DNA of 64,000 nucleotides from Afifella sp. IM 167 (GCF_020144925.1 NZ_NSLC01000003.1:186001-250000); one strand, 5' to 3'; shown: positions 9,095-18,888, counted from the first letter of the stretch. Numbers and translations: made by a program. Notes: generated by a model not told the origin, from the sequence alone.

Positions 9095-9745
9095 ATGGCC
9101 CGGCAGAGCCTGACGGAAAAGCTGGAGGCGCGCGGCATGGGCCGCAGGCGGCCGCCGCTCGGGCGGCGTCTCGTGCGAAGCATCGTCTTCGGCGCGGCGA
9201 TCTTGTGCGTCTTCTTCGTCGGCGGCTTTCTGATCTTCGCCCAGCAGATCGCCTCCGCGCGCCCGCCGGCCTATCCGAGGGCCGACGCGATCGTGGCGCT
9301 CACCGGCGGTTCGGCGCGCATCGAGGGCGGCGTGGAGCTGCTGCAGCAGGGGGCGGGAAAGCGCCTGCTCATCTCCGGCGTCTATGCCCAGAACAACAAG
9401 CAGTCGATCGCCGCGGCGCTTTCGGGAGAGAGCGAGGATCTGTTCCGCTGCTGCGTCGATCTCGGCAAGACCGCCCGCGATACGCGCGGAAACGCGGAAG
9501 AAACGCGCGATTGGGCGCGCCTTCACGGCTACACCTCGCTCATCATCGTCACCAGCGCCTATCACATGCCGCGCTCCATCGCGGAGCTGAAGCGCGAACT
9601 GCCGGGGGTTCGGCTCGTGCCCTATCCGGTGCGCCGGCCGGGGCTCGATCTTGGGGACTGGGCGCAGCGCAAGGAGGTCTTCCGCATCCTCTTTGAGGAA
9701 TATCTGAAGTTCATCGTCGCCTTCATCCGCCCCGCAAGCAGCTGA
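9095..9745 (+). CDS. YdcF/SanA-like DUF218 membrane protein
   Basis: 216 residues from the ATG at 9095, chosen because GGAGGAG ends 4 bases before it. One N-terminal membrane helix (SIVFGAAILCVFFVGGFLIFA) precedes a DUF218 domain with DAIVALTGGSARIEGGVELL, KRLLISGVY and the ETRDWARLHGYTSLIIVTSAYHMPRS block typical of the ElyC/SanA/YdcF family, linked elsewhere to envelope integrity. It lies 67 bases after ftsX on the same strand, a frequent arrangement in Hyphomicrobiales. Substrate and reaction are unknown. Confidence 0.82.
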   Translation: MARQSLTEKLEARGMGRRRPPLGRRLVRSIVFGAAILCVFFVGGFLIFAQQIASARPPAYPRADAIVALTGGSARIEGGVELLQQGAGKRLLISGVYAQNNKQSIAAALSGESEDLFRCCVDLGKTARDTRGNAEETRDWARLHGYTSLIIVTSAYHMPRSIAELKRELPGVRLVPYPVRRPGLDLGDWAQRKEVFRILFEEYLKFIVAFIRPASS

Positions 9746-9878
9746 TTCGTCTGGCTTAAGCTCCTTCTGGCGCGTGGCGCTGTCGGTTGCGGCGGGCGCC
9801 TGCGACATTCCATCCTCTGGCACTCGCGCAGAGGGAGTTACATTCAAACATTAGAATGTAATGGATGGAGGCAAAGGC

Positions 9879-10850
9879 ATGAGCGAGGTCACCGCCGCCG
9901 GGCACAGCCGGCTCGCCCATTTCCCGGTGAGCTTCTTTGCCGTCGTCATGGGCCTTTCCGGCCTCACGCTGGCGCTGCGCGCCAGCGAGCATGCGCTGCG
10001 GATCCCGGGCCAGGTCTCCACCTGGGCGCTCTATGTGACGGTGGCGGTGTTCGCCGTCATCGCCGTCCAGTATCTCCTGAAGCTTGTCCTGCGCCCCGCC
10101 TCGGTGGCGGAGGAATGGGCGCATCCGGTGCGCATCGCCTTCTTCCCGGCGATCTCGATCTCGCTCCTGCTCATGTCCACGGCGGCCATGCCTCTGGCGC
10201 CGGAGATCGCGCGACCCGTCTGGCTCTTCGGCGTCGCCGCGCAGGGTATCCTGTCGCTCTCCGTCATCACCAACTGGATCGGCCACCGCACCTTCCAGCA
10301 GGTGCATCTCAACCCGGCCTGGTTCATTCCCGCGGTCGGCAACATCATTGTGCCGCTGGCCGGCGTGCCCTTCGGCTATGTGGAGGTCTCCTGGCTGTTC
10401 TTCTCCGCCGGCCTGGTCTTCTGGGTCGTGCTGCTGACGCTGGTGATGAACCGTCTCATCTTCCACGATCCGATGCCCGGGCGGCTCCTGCCGACGCTGG
10501 TCATCCTGATCGCCCCGCCCGCCGTTGCCTTCATCGCCCATACGCGGCTGGCCGGCGAGGTGGATTCCTTCGGCCGCATCCTGATCAATGTCGGCTATGT
10601 CTTCGCCGCGGTCGTCCTGGCACAGGTGCCGAAGCTCCTGCGCCTCGATTTCGCGCTGTCCTTCTGGGCGCTTTCCTTTCCGGTCGCCGCGCTCGCCGTC
10701 GCCTCGCTCGTTTTCGCCGAGGAGACGGGGTCGGAGCCGCACCTTTACGTCGGTCTCGGCCTGGTGACGCTGCTGGCCGCCGTCGTTGCCGGTCTCGCTG
10801 TGCGCACCGTCGCCGCGATCGCGGGAAATGAGCTCTGCCAGCCGGAATGA
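9879..10850 (+). CDS. SLAC1/TehA-family anion channel
   Basis: 323-residue integral membrane protein with about ten hydrophobic helices (FFAVVMGLSGLTLAL, TWALYVTVAVFAVIAVQYLL, VSWLFFSAGLVFWVVLLTLVM and others) and the HFPVSFFAVVMGLSGLTLAL start typical of the TDT/SLAC1 family, which includes TehA of Haemophilus. Members are passive anion channels or exporters. The ATG at 9879 has GGAGG upstream; the in-frame ATG at 9861 does not. Substrate cannot be told. Confidence 0.85.
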   Translation: MSEVTAAGHSRLAHFPVSFFAVVMGLSGLTLALRASEHALRIPGQVSTWALYVTVAVFAVIAVQYLLKLVLRPASVAEEWAHPVRIAFFPAISISLLLMSTAAMPLAPEIARPVWLFGVAAQGILSLSVITNWIGHRTFQQVHLNPAWFIPAVGNIIVPLAGVPFGYVEVSWLFFSAGLVFWVVLLTLVMNRLIFHDPMPGRLLPTLVILIAPPAVAFIAHTRLAGEVDSFGRILINVGYVFAAVVLAQVPKLLRLDFALSFWALSFPVAALAVASLVFAEETGSEPHLYVGLGLVTLLAAVVAGLAVRTVAAIAGNELCQPE

Positions 10851-10954
10851 GCCTGCCGGTCCGAGCGCGGCAAGAAAGGGCCGTGCGGCTCGGCCGGCTT
10901 GACTGACGGGCGCGCTCGGGCCACTCGAAAGCCCCGTTTCAGCCGGGTCAGGCC

Positions 10955-11746
10955 ATGTTCGCGCGCACGCTCCTCTTCAACGTCGTCTTTTACGTCAACT
11001 TCGCCGTCCAGGCGCTGCTCTTCTCACCCTTCCTGCTCCTGCCGGAACGCTACGGCACCTGGGTGACGAAGTTCTGGACCGCTTCCTCGCTCTTCTGGCA
11101 CCGGCTCATCACCGGGATCGGCGAGGAGACGAAGGGGCTTGAGAACATCCCCCAAGGCGCCTGCATCGTTGCCTGCAAGCACCAGTCGACCTGGGAGACG
11201 ATGCGGCTCGTCTACATGTTCGACAAGCCGGCCTACATCCTGAAGCGGGAATTGATGTGGATCCCGCTCCTCGGCTGGTACCTGAAGAAATACGGCCATA
11301 TCCCCGTCGACCGGGGCAGCCGCTCCAAGGCGCTGGCTTCCATCGTCGTGCATGCGCGCCAGCGCAAGGCGACGGGCTACCAGATCCTCATCTTCCCGGA
11401 AGGCACGCGCCGGCCGCCGCTCGCCGAGCCGCATTACCGCTACGGCGTCGTGCATCTTTACAAGGAACTCGGCCTGCCGGTGGTGCCGGTGGCGCTCAAT
11501 GCCGGCCTTTATTGGCCGCGACGCTCCTTCGCTCACGTTCCGGGGACGGTGCGCGTGCAGGTCTTGCCGCCGATCGAGCCGGGGCTGGAGCCTTCGGCTT
11601 TTGCCGTCCGCCTGGAGGCGACCCTTGAGGAAGCCACCAACAAGCTGATCGAAAAGGCCTTCGAAACGGATCCGGCGACGCGGCCTCCCGGCTGGGCCCC
11701 GAAACGGGACGAAGCGGCCGAGGCGGCGGAGCCGAAGCTCGCCTGA
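10955..11746 (+). CDS. plsC: 1-acyl-sn-glycerol-3-phosphate acyltransferase
   Basis: Makes phosphatidic acid from lysophosphatidic acid at the inner membrane, 263 residues. An N-terminal membrane helix (FYVNFAVQALLFSPFLLLP) precedes the acyltransferase domain. The catalytic box is HQSTWE (about residue 72), a His-X4-Glu variant of the usual HX4D found in several alphaproteobacterial PlsC proteins. The glycerol-phosphate box FPEGTRRPP is near 150. It converges with chaC, leaving 8 bases between stop codons. Confidence 0.9.
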   Translation: MFARTLLFNVVFYVNFAVQALLFSPFLLLPERYGTWVTKFWTASSLFWHRLITGIGEETKGLENIPQGACIVACKHQSTWETMRLVYMFDKPAYILKRELMWIPLLGWYLKKYGHIPVDRGSRSKALASIVVHARQRKATGYQILIFPEGTRRPPLAEPHYRYGVVHLYKELGLPVVPVALNAGLYWPRRSFAHVPGTVRVQVLPPIEPGLEPSAFAVRLEATLEEATNKLIEKAFETDPATRPPGWAPKRDEAAEAAEPKLA

Positions 11747-11754
11747 AGTGTGTC

Positions 11755-12300
11755 TCAGGCCTCCTGTCGCCCAAGTTCGGCGGCGAGCCAGAAAAGGTGG
11801 CTGTCCCTCATGCCGCTGTCGCGCAGATGCTCCACCGTGCTCGTGACATAGTCGCGGTTCGGCCCGGATTTTCCCCGCGCCCGACGTACGATCTCGAGCT
11901 GGCGGACGGGGTCCAGAACGCCGGCATATTGCTCGTGCGTGCGGTCGACGAGGAAGGTGAGGGCGGTGTCGCGCTCTCCGCCTTCAAGGAGGATCGGGCG
12001 CCATTTCTCCGCATAGACCATCGTCACCTGCTCGCGGGCTCGCAGATAGGCGAGCACTTCCTCGCGGTTCTCGCCACGTACGCGGAAGGCGAGGCCGCGG
12101 CAGCTTCCGCCGCGGTCGAGACCGAGAACAAGGCCGGGCCTTTCGGGCGTGCCGCGGTGCACCCAGGAAAAGACGCAGAGCGAGCGATGGGCACCGATGA
12201 GGCGGGCGGGCTCGGCGCGTTCGTGCGCAAAGCCCGGGTTCCACATCAAAGAGCCGTAGCCGAAGACCCAGAAATCGGCGTATTCGGGAGATTCAAGCAT
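11755..12300 (-). CDS. chaC: ChaC-like gamma-glutamylcyclotransferase
   Basis: 181-residue protein of the ChaC family, which cleaves glutathione to 5-oxoproline and Cys-Gly. The substrate-binding FGYGSLMWNPG motif lies at residues 13-23, SWVHRGTPERPGLVLGL near 45-60, and the likely catalytic Glu is in YLRAREQVTMVY (about residue 90). The gene stands alone on the minus strand, with its start 56 bases from the divergent DUF2125 gene. No transport gene (chaA) is adjacent. Confidence 0.88.
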   Translation of the reverse strand: MLESPEYADFWVFGYGSLMWNPGFAHERAEPARLIGAHRSLCVFSWVHRGTPERPGLVLGLDRGGSCRGLAFRVRGENREEVLAYLRAREQVTMVYAEKWRPILLEGGERDTALTFLVDRTHEQYAGVLDPVRQLEIVRRARGKSGPNRDYVTSTVEHLRDSGMRDSHLFWLAAELGRQEA

Positions 12301-12356
12301 ATGCGCTCCGGCTAGCAGGTGCCGCCTTCGGCCGCAATCGGAGCGAGGGAGAACCT

Positions 12357-13322
12357 ATGGGACGCCTCGTCACCATTCTTGTCGCACTCCTCATCCTGAT
12401 CGCCGTCCTCTGGTCTGCGGGCTGGTGGGGGCTTGCTTCCTATACCGAGAGCCAGGTCGACGCCTTCATCGCCGGACAGGCGGAGGGGGAGGTCGCGATC
12501 ACCTGCCCGAACCGCTCCGTCGGCGGCTATCCCTTCCGCCTGAAGCTGCGCTGCGAGGGGCCGGTGCGGCTCGTCTCGGCCGACCTGGAAGCGGAAGCGC
12601 CGGCGCTTGCCGCCGTCGCCCGGGTCGAAGAGCCGAGCCAGGTGGAAACCGAGCTGCAGAGCCCGCTCAAGCTCTCCACGCCCTTCCTCGCCGAGCCGCT
12701 CACCATCACCTGGGAGCAGGCGTTGCTGAAGAGCGGCCTCACCGAGCCGCGCTTCTCCTTGCGCCTGGTGCAGGCTGCCGCGGGGCAGGGCGGGTTCTCC
12801 GCTTCGGCGCTGTCGGGCTCCGGCGCGCTCGGGCCGGCCGATAGCGCGGGCGATACCTCAGTCGAGATTGCTCTTTCCGACCTCACCTTGTCCCAGGGCA
12901 GCCTGTCGCTCCCGAAGAGCGACCTCGTCATCCGGGCGGAGATGGCGGGCGAGCCGCAAATGCTGCTGGCGGGCGCGCCGCAATGGCGGGTGAGCGGGCT
13001 CAACGCCCGACATCTTTCGGCCGAGCTCAAGGTCGAGGGCGCGCGCATCCTGGTGGATGGGCCGGTCGAGGTGGATCCGAACGGCATTCTGTCGGGCCAG
13101 CTCGACGTCACCGTGACCGGGCTCGACGTGATCTCCGGCAAGGTGGCGGATCTGCCGGACGGGCTGCGCGAGCCGGCTCAGCTGGTGCTGGCGGCCGTCG
13201 GGGGGCTCGGCGTGCCGACCGAGGTGGACGGCGTGCCGGCGCGCCAGCTCACGATCAGCGTGGAGAACGGCAAGGCGCGCGTCGCCTTCCTCAATCTCGG
13301 CCGGGTGCCGCGCCTTTACTGA
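12357..13322 (+). CDS. DUF2125 domain protein
   Basis: 321 residues with an N-terminal signal anchor (LVTILVALLILIAVLWSAGWWGLASY) and a probable periplasmic body. The CPNRSVGGYPFRLKLRCEGP segment near residue 50 is the recognisable DUF2125 block. The rest is beta-rich and resembles lipid-transfer-like AsmA/DUF2125 proteins, but no biochemical role is established to my knowledge. It sits alone between chaC and the tyrC operon, converging with tyrC. Confidence 0.8.
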   Translation: MGRLVTILVALLILIAVLWSAGWWGLASYTESQVDAFIAGQAEGEVAITCPNRSVGGYPFRLKLRCEGPVRLVSADLEAEAPALAAVARVEEPSQVETELQSPLKLSTPFLAEPLTITWEQALLKSGLTEPRFSLRLVQAAAGQGGFSASALSGSGALGPADSAGDTSVEIALSDLTLSQGSLSLPKSDLVIRAEMAGEPQMLLAGAPQWRVSGLNARHLSAELKVEGARILVDGPVEVDPNGILSGQLDVTVTGLDVISGKVADLPDGLREPAQLVLAAVGGLGVPTEVDGVPARQLTISVENGKARVAFLNLGRVPRLY

Positions 13323-13338
13323 AGGCTCTCCGCTTCAG
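13319..13338 (+). terminator. candidate terminator after the DUF2125 gene
   Basis: CTGAAG / CTTCAG arms with an 8-base loop, followed by CTTTTC on the plus strand. The stop codons of both converging genes fall within the arms. Short stem, so only moderate support. Confidence 0.35.
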
Positions 13339-14246
13339 CTTTTCTTGTGGCGGCCGAAATCGGGATCGGCCGTTTCCTGACCGGCCTCGATGATGCCCCG
13401 GCGGATGGCGCGCGTGCGCGTGAACAGGTCGAAAAGCGCGTCGCCGTCGCCCCAGCGGATGGCGCGCTGCAGGGCCGTCAGATCCTCGTTGAAACGGCCG
13501 AGCATCTCCAGCACCGCCTCGCGGTTGTTGAGGAAGACGTCGCGCCACATCGTCGGATCGGAGGCGGCGATGCGGGTGAAGTCGCGGAAACCGCCGGCGG
13601 CGAACTTCATCACCTCCGATTCGGTCACCTCTTCGAGTTCCGCCGCCGTGCCGACGATGTTGTAGGCGATGAGATGCGGCACATGCGAGGTGATGGCGAG
13701 CACCATGTCGTGGTGCCGGGGATCCATCGTCTCCACGCTGGAGCCGAGCTTCGTCCAGAAGGCGGCGAGCTTTTCGACCGCGGCCGGATCGGTGCCGGCG
13801 GGCGGCGTGAGGATGCACCAGCGCCCGTCGAAGAGCTCCGCAAAGCCCGCTTCGGGACCGGAATGCTCCGTGCCGGCGATCGGATGTCCGGGCACGAAAT
13901 GGACATGCGCGGGCAGAAGCGGGGCCATCTCGGTGACGACGGCGTTCTTGACCGAGCCGACATCGGTGACGATGGCGCCCTCGGCCAGATGCGGGGCGAT
14001 CGCCTCCGTTACCGCGCCGACGGCGCCGACGGGAATACACAGGACGACGAGGTCGGCGCCCTTCACGGCTTCGGCCGGATCGGTCGTGTAGCTGTCGCCG
14101 AGACCCAGTTCCTCGGCCTTCTTCACCGTTTCGGCGCGCCGGCTCTGCACGGCGATGGTCCCCACAAGGTTCTCCTTGCGGGCGCGGATGGCGATCGACG
14201 AGCCGATGAGGCCGATGCCGATAAGAGCTACTTTCTCGAACATCAT
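13335..14246 (-). CDS. tyrC: prephenate/arogenate dehydrogenase
   Basis: Oxidative decarboxylase of prephenate (or arogenate) leading to tyrosine, 303 residues. The NAD(P) fold starts at MMFEKVALIGIGLIGSSIAIRAR (GxGLIG); VLCIPVGAV follows, then TDVGSVKNAV and the GHPIAGTEHSGP signature near residue 115, all typical of cyclohexadienyl dehydrogenases. Two adjacent ATGs (14246, 14243) are possible starts; the longer is given. It is last in a minus-strand operon after chorismate mutase and hisC, with its start 6 bases past the hisC stop. Confidence 0.9.
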   Translation of the reverse strand: MMFEKVALIGIGLIGSSIAIRARKENLVGTIAVQSRRAETVKKAEELGLGDSYTTDPAEAVKGADLVVLCIPVGAVGAVTEAIAPHLAEGAIVTDVGSVKNAVVTEMAPLLPAHVHFVPGHPIAGTEHSGPEAGFAELFDGRWCILTPPAGTDPAAVEKLAAFWTKLGSSVETMDPRHHDMVLAITSHVPHLIAYNIVGTAAELEEVTESEVMKFAAGGFRDFTRIAASDPTMWRDVFLNNREAVLEMLGRFNEDLTALQRAIRWGDGDALFDLFTRTRAIRRGIIEAGQETADPDFGRHKKS

Positions 14247-14251
14247 AAAGC

Positions 14252-15337
14252 TCAGGCGAGGAAGCCGGCGAGTGTCTCGACCACCTTCCGGTTCGCCGCT
14301 TCCGTGCCGATGCTCATCCTCAGCGCATTGGGAAAGCCGTAGCCGGCGACGCGGCGCAGGATGCAGCCCGCCTCGCGCAGCGCCTTGTCGGCCTCCTCGG
14401 CGCCCTTGCCCGGCGTTTGGGAGAAGTGGATGAGGAGGAAGTTGCCGACGCTCGGGGTGACGGTGAGGCCGAGCTTTTCGAGCTCCACCGTGACCCAGGG
14501 CAGCCATTTCTCGTTATGGGCAACGCCCGCCTCGACATGTGCCCGGTCGGCGATCGCCGCGGCGCCGGCCGCGAGCGCGGGAGCGGAGACGTTGAACGGG
14601 CCGCGCGTGCGGTTCATGGCGTCGATGACGGAGGCCGGTCCGTAGCCCCAGCCGATGCGCAGCGCAGCGAGGCCGTGGATCTTGGAGAAGGTCCGCGTCA
14701 TCAGGACGTTCGGCGCCTCGCCGGCGAGCTCCACGCCGCTCTCGTAATCGTTGCGCCGCACATATTCGGCATAGGCCGCGTCGATGACGAGAAGCGTCGA
14801 GGAAGGAAGGCCCACATGCAGGCGCTTCACCTCGTTGAAGGGGATGAAGGTACCCGTCGGGTTGTTGGGATTGGCGAGATAGACGAGCCGCGTCCTCTCC
14901 GTGACGCGCTCAAGGATCGCGTCGACGTCGACGGTGAGGTCCTTCTCCGGCGCCACCACCGGCGTCGCGCCGGAAGCGAGGATGGCGATCCGGTAGACGA
15001 GGAAGCCGTGGGCGGAATAGATCGCCTCGTCGCCGGGCGACAGATAGGTCTGGGCGGCGAGCGTGATCAGTTCGTCGGAGCCGTTGCCGCAGATGAGCCG
15101 GTCGGGGTTGAGCCCGTGGGCGGCGCCGATTGCCTCGCGCAGCTTCCGCGCCGAGCCGTCGGGATAAAGGTGCAGCTTGCCGGCGACGGAGCTGAAGGCC
15201 TCGACGGCCGCGGGACTCGGTCCGAGCGGGGTCTCGTTGGAAGAGAGCTTGAAGCTCTCACGGTCCTCGGCGCCCGCATCGCCCGGCACATAGGCGGCGA
15301 TGTCGAGGACGCCCTTGCGGGGGCTGACGGCACTCAT
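14252..15337 (-). CDS. hisC: histidinol-phosphate/aromatic aminotransferase
   Basis: 361-residue class I/II PLP aminotransferase. Visible landmarks are [12 protein letters not shown] at 31-42, [10 protein letters not shown] near 154, and the PLP lysine Lys219 in [18 protein letters not shown]. HisC-family enzymes use histidinol phosphate, and several also accept aromatic oxo acids. Its place between chorismate mutase and prephenate dehydrogenase suggests the aromatic role here (inference). It overlaps the upstream chorismate mutase by 4 bases (ATGA). Confidence 0.88.
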   Translation of the reverse strand: MSAVSPRKGVLDIAAYVPGDAGAEDRESFKLSSNETPLGPSPAAVEAFSSVAGKLHLYPDGSARKLREAIGAAHGLNPDRLICGNGSDELITLAAQTYLSPGDEAIYSAHGFLVYRIAILASGATPVVAPEKDLTVDVDAILERVTERTRLVYLANPNNPTGTFIPFNEVKRLHVGLPSSTLLVIDAAYAEYVRRNDYESGVELAGEAPNVLMTRTFSKIHGLAALRIGWGYGPASVIDAMNRTRGPFNVSAPALAAGAAAIADRAHVEAGVAHNEKWLPWVTVELEKLGLTVTPSVGNFLLIHFSQTPGKGAEEADKALREAGCILRRVAGYGFPNALRMSIGTEAANRKVVETLAGFLA

Positions 15338-16182
15338 GTGGTCTCTTCTTCGCTTTCTTCCGCCTCCGCCGCGACGAAGCGGATCGGTGCGGCAAAGGAG
15401 CCGAGGATGACCGGCTCCGAAAAGGTCGCTCCGCGCCTGGCGCCTTCGGCGACGAGTTCGTCATGCGTCAGGGCGTCCGGAATCTCTGCAAGAATCTCCT
15501 CGCCGCCATCGACCGTCTCGCTGGCGATGACGCGGCCGTTGAAGGCGGCAAGCGTCCTGGCGAATGGCCCGGAGGCCTGCATCCGAACGAGCCGAATATC
15601 GGCTTCGGTGGAGGCGGCAAGGCGCGGACCCGCCACATAGGCCTCGGCCTGGACGGGATGGTCGGGCGTGATGATGAAGGGCAGGCGGGCGAAGATCTGG
15701 ATGTTCTCGTCCGGGCCGATCTGCCGCCACCAGCCGCCGCTGGAATAGGGGGAGAAGATGGCGATGAAACCCTCGTCGGCGCGCAGCTTCTCCACCGCCG
15801 CCGCGTCCGATCCGGCCTCCTCGGCGGGGACGGAAAAGCCGAACTGGAAGCGCACCAGATCCTGGAAGGCGGCCCGGTCCGGCGCCTCGGCGATCATGAT
15901 GTGGAAGGGCGCCTGCATCGCCGTGAAGGTGGAGATCACCTCGCGCCAGATGTGCTCCACCGTGGCCAGCGGCAGGATGCCCTCATGGCGCATCACGAGG
16001 CCACGCATCATCAGCGCCTCGCGGTCCGGCCGGAAGGCGGCCGCCGGCGCGCCGATACCCTTCAGATGGATGAGCTGGTCGATCACCGCGCTGCGTTCGA
16101 TCAGCAGGCGGTGCATCTCGGCGTCGATCGCGTCGATGCGCTGGCGTATCTCGGCCAGTGCTCCAGGGGCCTTGGCGCTCAT
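15334..16182 (-). CDS. chorismate mutase with C-terminal extension
   Basis: 282 residues from the ATG at 16182. The N-terminal 90 residues form an AroQ-type helical mutase domain ([19 protein letters not shown] ... IDQLIHLKG), which would convert chorismate to prephenate. About 190 further residues follow ([22 protein letters not shown] ... QFGFSVP ... GGWWRQIG ... IIARLPF-like blocks), a long form known in rhizobia. No prephenate dehydratase motif is evident in that part, so its role is unknown. The frame is open further upstream, but those residues overlap the metX promoter region and are not protein-like. Confidence 0.82.
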   Translation of the reverse strand: MSAKAPGALAEIRQRIDAIDAEMHRLLIERSAVIDQLIHLKGIGAPAAAFRPDREALMMRGLVMRHEGILPLATVEHIWREVISTFTAMQAPFHIMIAEAPDRAAFQDLVRFQFGFSVPAEEAGSDAAAVEKLRADEGFIAIFSPYSSGGWWRQIGPDENIQIFARLPFIITPDHPVQAEAYVAGPRLAASTEADIRLVRMQASGPFARTLAAFNGRVIASETVDGGEEILAEIPDALTHDELVAEGARRGATFSEPVILGSFAAPIRFVAAEAEESEEETT

Positions 16183-16257
16183 GTCGTGGTCCGATCGGGG
16201 GCGAGGCAGTTCAGGCCCGCTCCTTAGCGAGCCGCGAAGCACGACGCAAAGAAAAGA

Positions 16258-16286
16258 TTGACAGGAAAGAGCCGGCCTTCCTAAGC
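16258..16286 (+). promoter_or_regulatory. candidate metX promoter
   Basis: TTGACA at 16258-16263 and CTAAGC at 16281-16286 are separated by 17 bases, ending about 28 bases before the metX ATG. The -35 is a consensus match, the -10 is poor. Confidence 0.4.
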
Positions 16287-16314
16287 CGCTCCCCCACAAA
16301 GGATAGTGCCACCG

Positions 16315-17487
16315 ATGGATGCCGGCGCGCCAAACCACGCCTCCGCAGCCGCCCAGCAGGCGGAATGCCCGTCCAGCCTTTGCATGCGCCTTGCGGAGAC
16401 GCTGCCGCTCGACGCGGGCGACGCGCTGGCGGGCTTCCAGCTCGCCTACCAGATGTACGGCGAGCTCAACGCCGACAAATCCAACGCCATCCTCGTCTGC
16501 CACGCCCTGACGGGCGACCAGCATGTGGCGAACGAGCACCCCGTGACCGGCAAGCCCGGCTGGTGGTCGCTGATGGTTGGCCCCGGCCGGCCGGTGGACA
16601 CGGATCGCTACTGCGTCATCTGCGCCAACGTCCTCGCCGGCTGCATGGGCTCGACTGGCCCGGCCTCGAAGAATCCGGCGACGGGCGGGCCCTACGCGCT
16701 CGACCTTCCGGTCATCACCATCCGCGACATGGTCCGCGCGCAGGCCCGGCTGATCGACGAACTCGGCATCGAGAAGCTCTTCGCCGTCATGGGCGGCTCC
16801 ATGGGCGGCATGCAGGTGCTGCAATGGGCGGCGAGCTATCCCGAGCGCGTCTTCGCCGCCATCCCGATCGCGACCGCGGCGCGCCACACCTCACAGAACA
16901 TCGGCTTCAACGAGGTCGGCCGCCAGGCGGTGATGGCCGATCCCGACTGGTGCGGCGGGCAGTACCTCGCCGAGGGCAAGAGCCCCCGCAAAGGCCTCGC
17001 CGTCGCGCGCATGGCCGCGCACATCACCTATCTTTCGGAAAGCGCCCTGCACACCAAGTTCGGCCGCCACCTGCAGGACCGGGAGGCGCTGACCTTCGGC
17101 TTCGACGCGGACTTCCAGATCGAATCCTATCTGCGCCACCAGGGCATGACGTTCGTGGAGCGCTTCGACGCCAATTCCTATCTCTACCTGACGCGGGCGA
17201 TGGATTATTTCGACCTCGGCAAGGATTACGGCGGCCGCCTTGCGGAGGCCTTCCGCGGCTCCAGCTCACGCTTCTGCGTCATCTCCTTCACCAGCGACTG
17301 GCTGTTCCCGACCTCGGAGAACCGCTCGATCGTGCATTCCCTCAACGCCTCGGGCGCCAATGTCTCCTTCGTGGAGATCGACAGCGATCGCGGCCACGAT
17401 TCCTTTCTCCTCGACGAGCCGGAGCTGTTCCGGACCGTCTCCGGCTTCCTGCGCGGCGCAGCGCGCGTGCGGGGATTTGCGGCATGA
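16315..17487 (+). CDS. metX: homoserine O-acetyltransferase
   Basis: Acylates homoserine in methionine synthesis; alpha/beta-hydrolase fold, about 390 residues. Family blocks include [46 protein letters not shown]-type segments, the nucleophile elbow GGSMGGMQ, and the C-terminal Asp (SDWLFP) and His (RGHDSFL) regions. The ATG at 16315 has AAAGGA 11 bases upstream; a GTG at 16306 is only 2 bases from it. metW overlaps the stop by 4 bases. Whether the acyl donor is acetyl- or succinyl-CoA cannot be told from the fold. Confidence 0.9.
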   Translation: MDAGAPNHASAAAQQAECPSSLCMRLAETLPLDAGDALAGFQLAYQMYGELNADKSNAILVCHALTGDQHVANEHPVTGKPGWWSLMVGPGRPVDTDRYCVICANVLAGCMGSTGPASKNPATGGPYALDLPVITIRDMVRAQARLIDELGIEKLFAVMGGSMGGMQVLQWAASYPERVFAAIPIATAARHTSQNIGFNEVGRQAVMADPDWCGGQYLAEGKSPRKGLAVARMAAHITYLSESALHTKFGRHLQDREALTFGFDADFQIESYLRHQGMTFVERFDANSYLYLTRAMDYFDLGKDYGGRLAEAFRGSSSRFCVISFTSDWLFPTSENRSIVHSLNASGANVSFVEIDSDRGHDSFLLDEPELFRTVSGFLRGAARVRGFAA

Positions 17488-18137
17488 ACCAGATGGAACT
17501 CGCCACCATGGCCGCCGATCCGGAGCGCGTCGACCTCAGGGTCATCGCCTCCTTCGTGGCGCCGGGCTCACGCGTCCTCGATGTCGGCTGCGGCGACGGG
17601 GCGCTGCTGAAGCTGCTGGAATCGGAAAAGGGCGTCGACGGGCGCGGCATCGAACTGTCGCAATCGGGGGTCAACCAGGCGGTGGCGGAGGGCCTCTCGG
17701 TCATCCAGGGCGACGCCGACCGTGACCTCGCCACCTATCCGGACGCCGCCTTCGACTTCGCCATCCTCAGCCAGACGCTGCAGGCGACGCACAATCCGCG
17801 CACCGTGGTGGAAGACCTTCTAAGGATCGGCAAGCGGGCGATCGTCTCCTTCCCGAATTTCGGCCATTGGCGCATCCGCATGCAGTTCATGAGCTACGGG
17901 CGGATGCCGATCACCTCGAACCTGCCCTATAGCTGGTACGACACGCCCAACATCCATTTCTGCACGATCAAGGACTTCCTCACGCTGACGCGGGAAGTGG
18001 AGGCGACGATCGAGGACGCGGTCTGCCTGTACGGCGACGGTCGCCGGCTGACGCAGAACGCGCCTTGGACGATCTGGAACCTCCTCGGCGAACAGGCCGT
18101 CTTCGTGCTCAGCCGTCGTCCCCCGAATACGCTCTGA
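17484..18137 (+). CDS. metW: methionine biosynthesis protein MetW
   Basis: 217-residue SAM-methyltransferase-fold protein always found after metX in many proteobacteria, where it is needed for full MetX activity. Motif I is [12 protein letters not shown] at about 32-43. [25 protein letters not shown] and the typical MetW block [13 protein letters not shown] / [18 protein letters not shown] are all present. It is translationally coupled to metX (ATGA), and its 3' end overlaps the converging methyltransferase gene by 29 bases. Confidence 0.92.
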   Translation: MNQMELATMAADPERVDLRVIASFVAPGSRVLDVGCGDGALLKLLESEKGVDGRGIELSQSGVNQAVAEGLSVIQGDADRDLATYPDAAFDFAILSQTLQATHNPRTVVEDLLRIGKRAIVSFPNFGHWRIRMQFMSYGRMPITSNLPYSWYDTPNIHFCTIKDFLTLTREVEATIEDAVCLYGDGRRLTQNAPWTIWNLLGEQAVFVLSRRPPNTL

Positions 18138-18888
18138 AGCGTGCGGCGCGGCTGGCGTCGACCATGCCTATCCCGGGCTGCAGAGCGGGTTTCAGGGCCG
18201 AGGAGAAGCGCCGGCTCGACTTCGCCTTGATCGCCGGCATCGATGATTTCTGCGCATAGACGCAGGTGACGCCCGAAAAGGCCGGCCAGATGCGGCGGCC
18301 GATCTTCTCCATCGCCGGCGAGAGGCTGAGCAGCGAGCGATGCCGGCTCGGCCACATATGGAGCGCCGTCGACCAGGACAGGACGGTAAAGCCGGTATCG
18401 CCGAGCAGAGAGCGGAGCTGGCTGCGCGAATAGGGCCGGCCATAGCCGAAGGGTGAGGTGTCGGAGCGGGCCCAGGCGCCCTGCCGGTTGGGCACGACGA
18501 TGAAGACGCGACCGTTGTTGGTGAGGATGCGGCGCAGCTCGGCCATGAATTCGGGCGGGCGCGAGGAGGTCTCGAGCGCATGGACGAGGATCGCCAGGTC
18601 GATCGCCGAATCAGGCAGAGGCAGGGCGGTCTCCTCCACCAGCGCGGTGGCGGATACGCCGTTGCCCGGCCAGTCGATGACGCCCTGGGCGGCGGGCATG
18701 AAGGCGAGGATCCGCTCGGCGCGGCCGAGCTGCGGGCCGAGATAGGGGGTGGCGAAGCCGAGACCCAGGATGCGGTCGGAAGGCGAGACGGACAGGGTCG
18801 CATGCAGAACCTCGCGGATGTGACGCGTCACCATCCGGCCAAGAAGGCCTGCGTAAAAGTCCCTCAGCTCGGCGACGTCAACATGCAT
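18109..18888 (-). CDS. class I SAM-dependent methyltransferase
   Basis: 259 residues from the ATG at 18888, which has AAGGG 7 bases upstream; the frame stays open to 18960. A SAM-binding motif I is in ILGLGFATPYLG (about 41-52), an acidic motif II-like turn lies in LPLPDSAIDLAILVHALE, and a post-motif is seen in RILTNNGRVFIVVPN. The last 40 residues are basic and probably disordered. It diverges from gloB across about 170 bases, a common pairing in rhizobia. The methyl acceptor is unknown. Confidence 0.78.
   Translation of the reverse strand: MHVDVAELRDFYAGLLGRMVTRHIREVLHATLSVSPSDRILGLGFATPYLGPQLGRAERILAFMPAAQGVIDWPGNGVSATALVEETALPLPDSAIDLAILVHALETSSRPPEFMAELRRILTNNGRVFIVVPNRQGAWARSDTSPFGYGRPYSRSQLRSLLGDTGFTVLSWSTALHMWPSRHRSLLSLSPAMEKIGRRIWPAFSGVTCVYAQKSSMPAIKAKSSRRFSSALKPALQPGIGMVDASRAARFRAYSGDDG

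Noticed and set aside
16183-16250. Possible SAM-II-like pairing GTCGTG with CACGAC upstream of metX
   Set aside because: The pairing distance is about twice that of SAM-II and the conserved loop bases are absent.
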